A stretch of 8,157 nt of DNA, taken from Phycisphaerae bacterium. GTDB lineage: Bacteria; Planctomycetota; Phycisphaerae; Tepidisphaerales; Tepidisphaeraceae. Both the position numbers and the translations under genes were made by a program. Under the pieces are notes generated by a model. That model did no database searches. It was not told the DNA's origin and was given only the letters and a program-made list of their open reading frames with translations. This document shows, in pieces, positions 6,622 through 8,157 of this stretch. The stretch spans positions 45,225 through 53,381 of the forward strand of contig JAUJNJ010000026.1 of the NCBI GenBank assembly GCA_030448225.1, read 5' to 3'. Within the stretch, counting starts at the first letter, position 1. Each line of letters starts with the position of its first letter.

Positions 6622-6918
6622 GCTTGGAGTGCTCCGCTTCCGTACAACCCGCTTTTTTGGCAGATCCGTCGGAGCCAGCTGCCACCGCGTTCGAAGACGC
6701 TCCAGAGTGCCGCGACGCGCTTTTGCGCCGAGTCCTGCCCCAGTCGACCTCCCGCCAACGCCCGCACCGTCGGCTCAAATCCGCCAGCGCACTTCACACA
6801 ACTCTCATCCGCCGTCACGTCCCGCCGGCACTTACCCAACTTGCCAAGGAGAATATGACCTAAGAATTGCTCCTACGGCCGCTTAAGCGACGCCTCCAGC
6901 GGTTGCGGGCGAACGTCC
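6622..6918. other. Gene-free spacer after prfB
   Basis: No gene is recognised. A T6 run follows a weak GGAG-TG-CTCC hairpin at about 6626-6635, but the distance makes it a poor terminator. A 10-bp perfect palindrome, CGCTTAAGCG, lies at 6880-6889. One frame stays open from inside prfB to 6863, but its codons beyond 6621 show no motif. Confidence 0.45.
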
Positions 6919-6924
6919 GATAAT
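6919..6924 (+). promoter_or_regulatory. -10-like box GATAAT
   Basis: GATAAT is the best -10 match in the window and directly abuts the ATG at 6925. A start point 6-8 bases downstream would exclude that ATG from the transcript. The box may therefore drive a non-coding leader or the downstream amidohydrolase gene. No -35 box is evident. Confidence 0.3.
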
Positions 6925-7128
6925 ATGAGCGTGTTCAGTATTGGTGAAAGCGTGGTCAGGCGTCCGGGTTTCTTTGACCCCGCCACCGAAAACCCTACGA
7001 TAGATGCTCACGGACGGCCGGCCGGGCCGAGCGGAACGCAGAGACACACCTCTCCCGGCTCGTGGTGCCTCGGCTTCGGGTTAGCGAAGCTGATGGGAAC
7101 TCAATCGCTCGACAAGCTGCAAAGCTGA
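6925..7128 (+). CDS. Hypothetical 67-codon ORF upstream of the amidohydrolase gene
   Basis: The ORF from ATG 6925 to TGA 7126-7128 starts MSVFSIGESVVRRPGFFDPA and ends ten bases before the amidohydrolase start. I do not recognise it. It lacks a membrane segment or signal peptide, its codons are less GC-biased at third positions than the flanking genes, and it contains a 9-bp hairpin (7070-7078 with 7085-7093, one wobble pair). It could equally be an untranslated leader of the next gene. Confidence 0.25.
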   Translation: MSVFSIGESVVRRPGFFDPATENPTIDAHGRPAGPSGTQRHTSPGSWCLGFGLAKLMGTQSLDKLQS

Positions 7129-7138
7129 AGTACTTGAT

Positions 7139-8022
7139 ATGATCGTCGATTGTCACACCCACATCTGGCAGTCCCCCGACCAGCTCGGCCGACTCGATCT
7201 GGGCAACGCCGCCGCGTCCGCCGTCCCGCCTGCAACCGCCCCAAGGGATACACCACCCAGAAGACCGGCTGGCGCGGCGTGCCGCCGCCGATCAGGATCA
7301 CCACTGGGCCCAGAGCGGCACGGTCGACAAGTCGATCGTGCTCGGGTTCAAGAGCCGGTACCTGCACGCCGAGATCCCCAACCGCTACGTCGCCGATTAC
7401 GTCAGCCGGTTCCCCGCGAAGCTCATCGGCTTCGCCGGCATCGACCCGACCGAGCGCGCCCGCCGTCGCGAGGTGCGCATCGCCCGCCACGATTTGCGCT
7501 CCGCGGCATCGATCTCCCCGGCCAACCAGGACTTCCACCCGATCGACAGCCGGGCGATGGACGTCTACGCCGGGCCGAACAGCTCGGCATGCCGATCCTC
7601 ATCCACCCGAGCGGCCAGTTCACCGAGCAGAGCAAGCTCGAGTACAGCCGGCCCTACCTCTTCCGACGAGGTCGCCCGCACGTTCGAAGCTGCGGATCGT
7701 GATCGCGCACTCGGCCGGCAGCCGTGGGTCGACGAGACGATCACCCTGCTCGCCAAGCACCAGCACGTCTTCGCCGACGTCAGCGGCCTGCTCGGCCGCT
7801 CGTGGCGGGCGTACAACGCCCTCGTCAACGCCTACCAGCACGGCGTGATCGATAAGCTGTTGTTGGCAGCGACTTCCCATACACCAACGCCCCCCGATTG
7901 CATCGAGGCGGCTCTACAGCATCAACCAGATCGCCCAGGGCACGAACCTGCCCGTCGTCCCCCGCGAAAGCCTCCGCGGCATCGTCGAGCGCGACAGCCT
8001 CGGCCTGCTCGGGCTCGCGTGA
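7139..8022 (+). CDS. Amidohydrolase_2-family metal-dependent hydrolase, heavily frameshifted
   Basis: ATG 7139 begins MIVDCHTHIWQSPDQLGR, with the HxH metal ligands at the first strand of a TIM barrel. The continuation is spread over three frames. It includes DHHWAQSGTVDKSIVLGFKS, AEIPNRYVADYVSRFPAKLI, GFAGIDPTE, SPANQDFHP, AEQLGMPILIHPSGQF (metal His), DEVART, KLRIVIAH (metal or catalytic His), PWVDETITLLAKHQHVFADV, SGLLGRSWRAYNALVNAYQH, GVIDKLL-FGSDFPYTNAP (catalytic Asp) and GTNLPVVPRESLRGIVERDS, to TGA 8020-8022. Breaks fall near 7230, 7290, 7495, 7572, 7664, 7686, 7711, 7864, 7895 and 7911. About 294 residues is normal for this superfamily, which includes decarboxylases and hydrolases of cyclic acids. 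The substrate is unknown. With all metal ligands kept and no stops inside fragments, the gene is probably intact in the organism. Confidence 0.8.
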
Positions 8023-8128
8023 CCGAACCCCCCTTGCCGAAATACTGAGTACCGGCCCTCCGCCGCCGCCCGCGCGGGCGTCCCGACTCGGGGTGCGCCG
8101 TGCGCCGACCGCAGAACGTCGTTGGTCT

Positions 8129-8154
8129 ACCCCGCGCCAAGGACGGCGCGGGGT
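8129..8154 (+). terminator. GC-rich hairpin at right edge
   Basis: ACCCCGCGCC (8129-8138) pairs perfectly with GGCGCGGGGT (8145-8154) around a 6-base loop, about 107 bases after the amidohydrolase stop. The window ends three bases later, so a T-tract cannot be checked. The 8023-8128 stretch before it holds no gene; it contains the short palindrome GCCCGCGCGGGC. Confidence 0.6.
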
Positions 8155-8157
8155 CAC

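Noticed and set aside
6972..6978. Second CTTTGAC preceded by CCGGG, like the prfB recoding site
   Set aside because: In the local ORF it reads TTC-TTT-GAC, so no stop is presented, and no gene continues in the shifted frame; chance match.
3133..7915. Widespread programmed frameshifting or a non-standard decoding system
   Set aside because: Shifts go in both directions, include apparent two-base losses, lack a common slippery sequence, and the 2.3-kb gene on the left has none; sequence error is simpler.
1..8157. CRISPR array, insertion sequence, toxin-antitoxin or defence module
   Set aside because: No short regularly spaced direct repeats, transposase motifs, terminal inverted repeats or defence-type domains were seen; the only long direct repeats are the Ig-like units.

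Overview
The window is a GC-rich (about two-thirds G+C by eye) bacterial chromosome segment with every recognisable gene on the + strand. Base composition, start sites with little or no Shine-Dalgarno leader, and an Ig-like surface protein carrying 'HTLTVTPYS...GTAGT' repeats suggest a planctomycete, perhaps of the Phycisphaerae type. This is inference from style, not from a marker gene.

Layout. (1) 2-2332: 3' part of a large repeat protein with six Ig-like units joined by Gly/Asp linkers and ending in a collagen-like tail, followed by a strong hairpin (2382-2417). (2) 2824-3348: small membrane protein of the DUF5698/DUF2179 (UPF0316) family. (3) 3349-3780: gene-free, very GC-rich, hairpin-rich block. 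(4) 3781-4243: RidA/YjgF-family protein. (5) 4244-4606: gene-free, with a textbook intrinsic terminator whose 5' stem also matches an upstream inverted repeat (possible attenuator or structured RNA). (6) 4607-5158: ArgA-type N-acetyltransferase, with a 48-codon ORF starting one base after its stop. (7) 5509-6621: prfB (peptide chain release factor 2) with the classical CTT-TGA-C programmed frameshift. (8) 6622-7138: no recognised gene; one 67-codon ORF. (9) 7139-8022: amidohydrolase_2-family TIM-barrel metal hydrolase, then a terminator-like hairpin at the right edge.

The most striking property is that all five recognisable genes right of about 3.13 kb are broken into alternate frames by small indels (more than 20 sites), although each fragment keeps its conserved motifs and lacks in-frame stops. 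The 2.3-kb repeat gene on the left is uninterrupted. Because prfB is essential, local sequence or assembly error is the best explanation. Only the prfB TGA at 5581 looks like true recoding. I give each broken gene as one CDS over its full reconstructed extent.

The genes do not form one pathway: they are a surface protein, a membrane protein of unknown role, an imine deaminase-like protein, an arginine-pathway acetyltransferase, a translation factor and a hydrolase. Separate promoter-like boxes and terminators between them argue for mostly single-gene transcription units. I see no clearly novel system. The best candidates for a second look are the 4314-4505 RNA element and the repeat protein.
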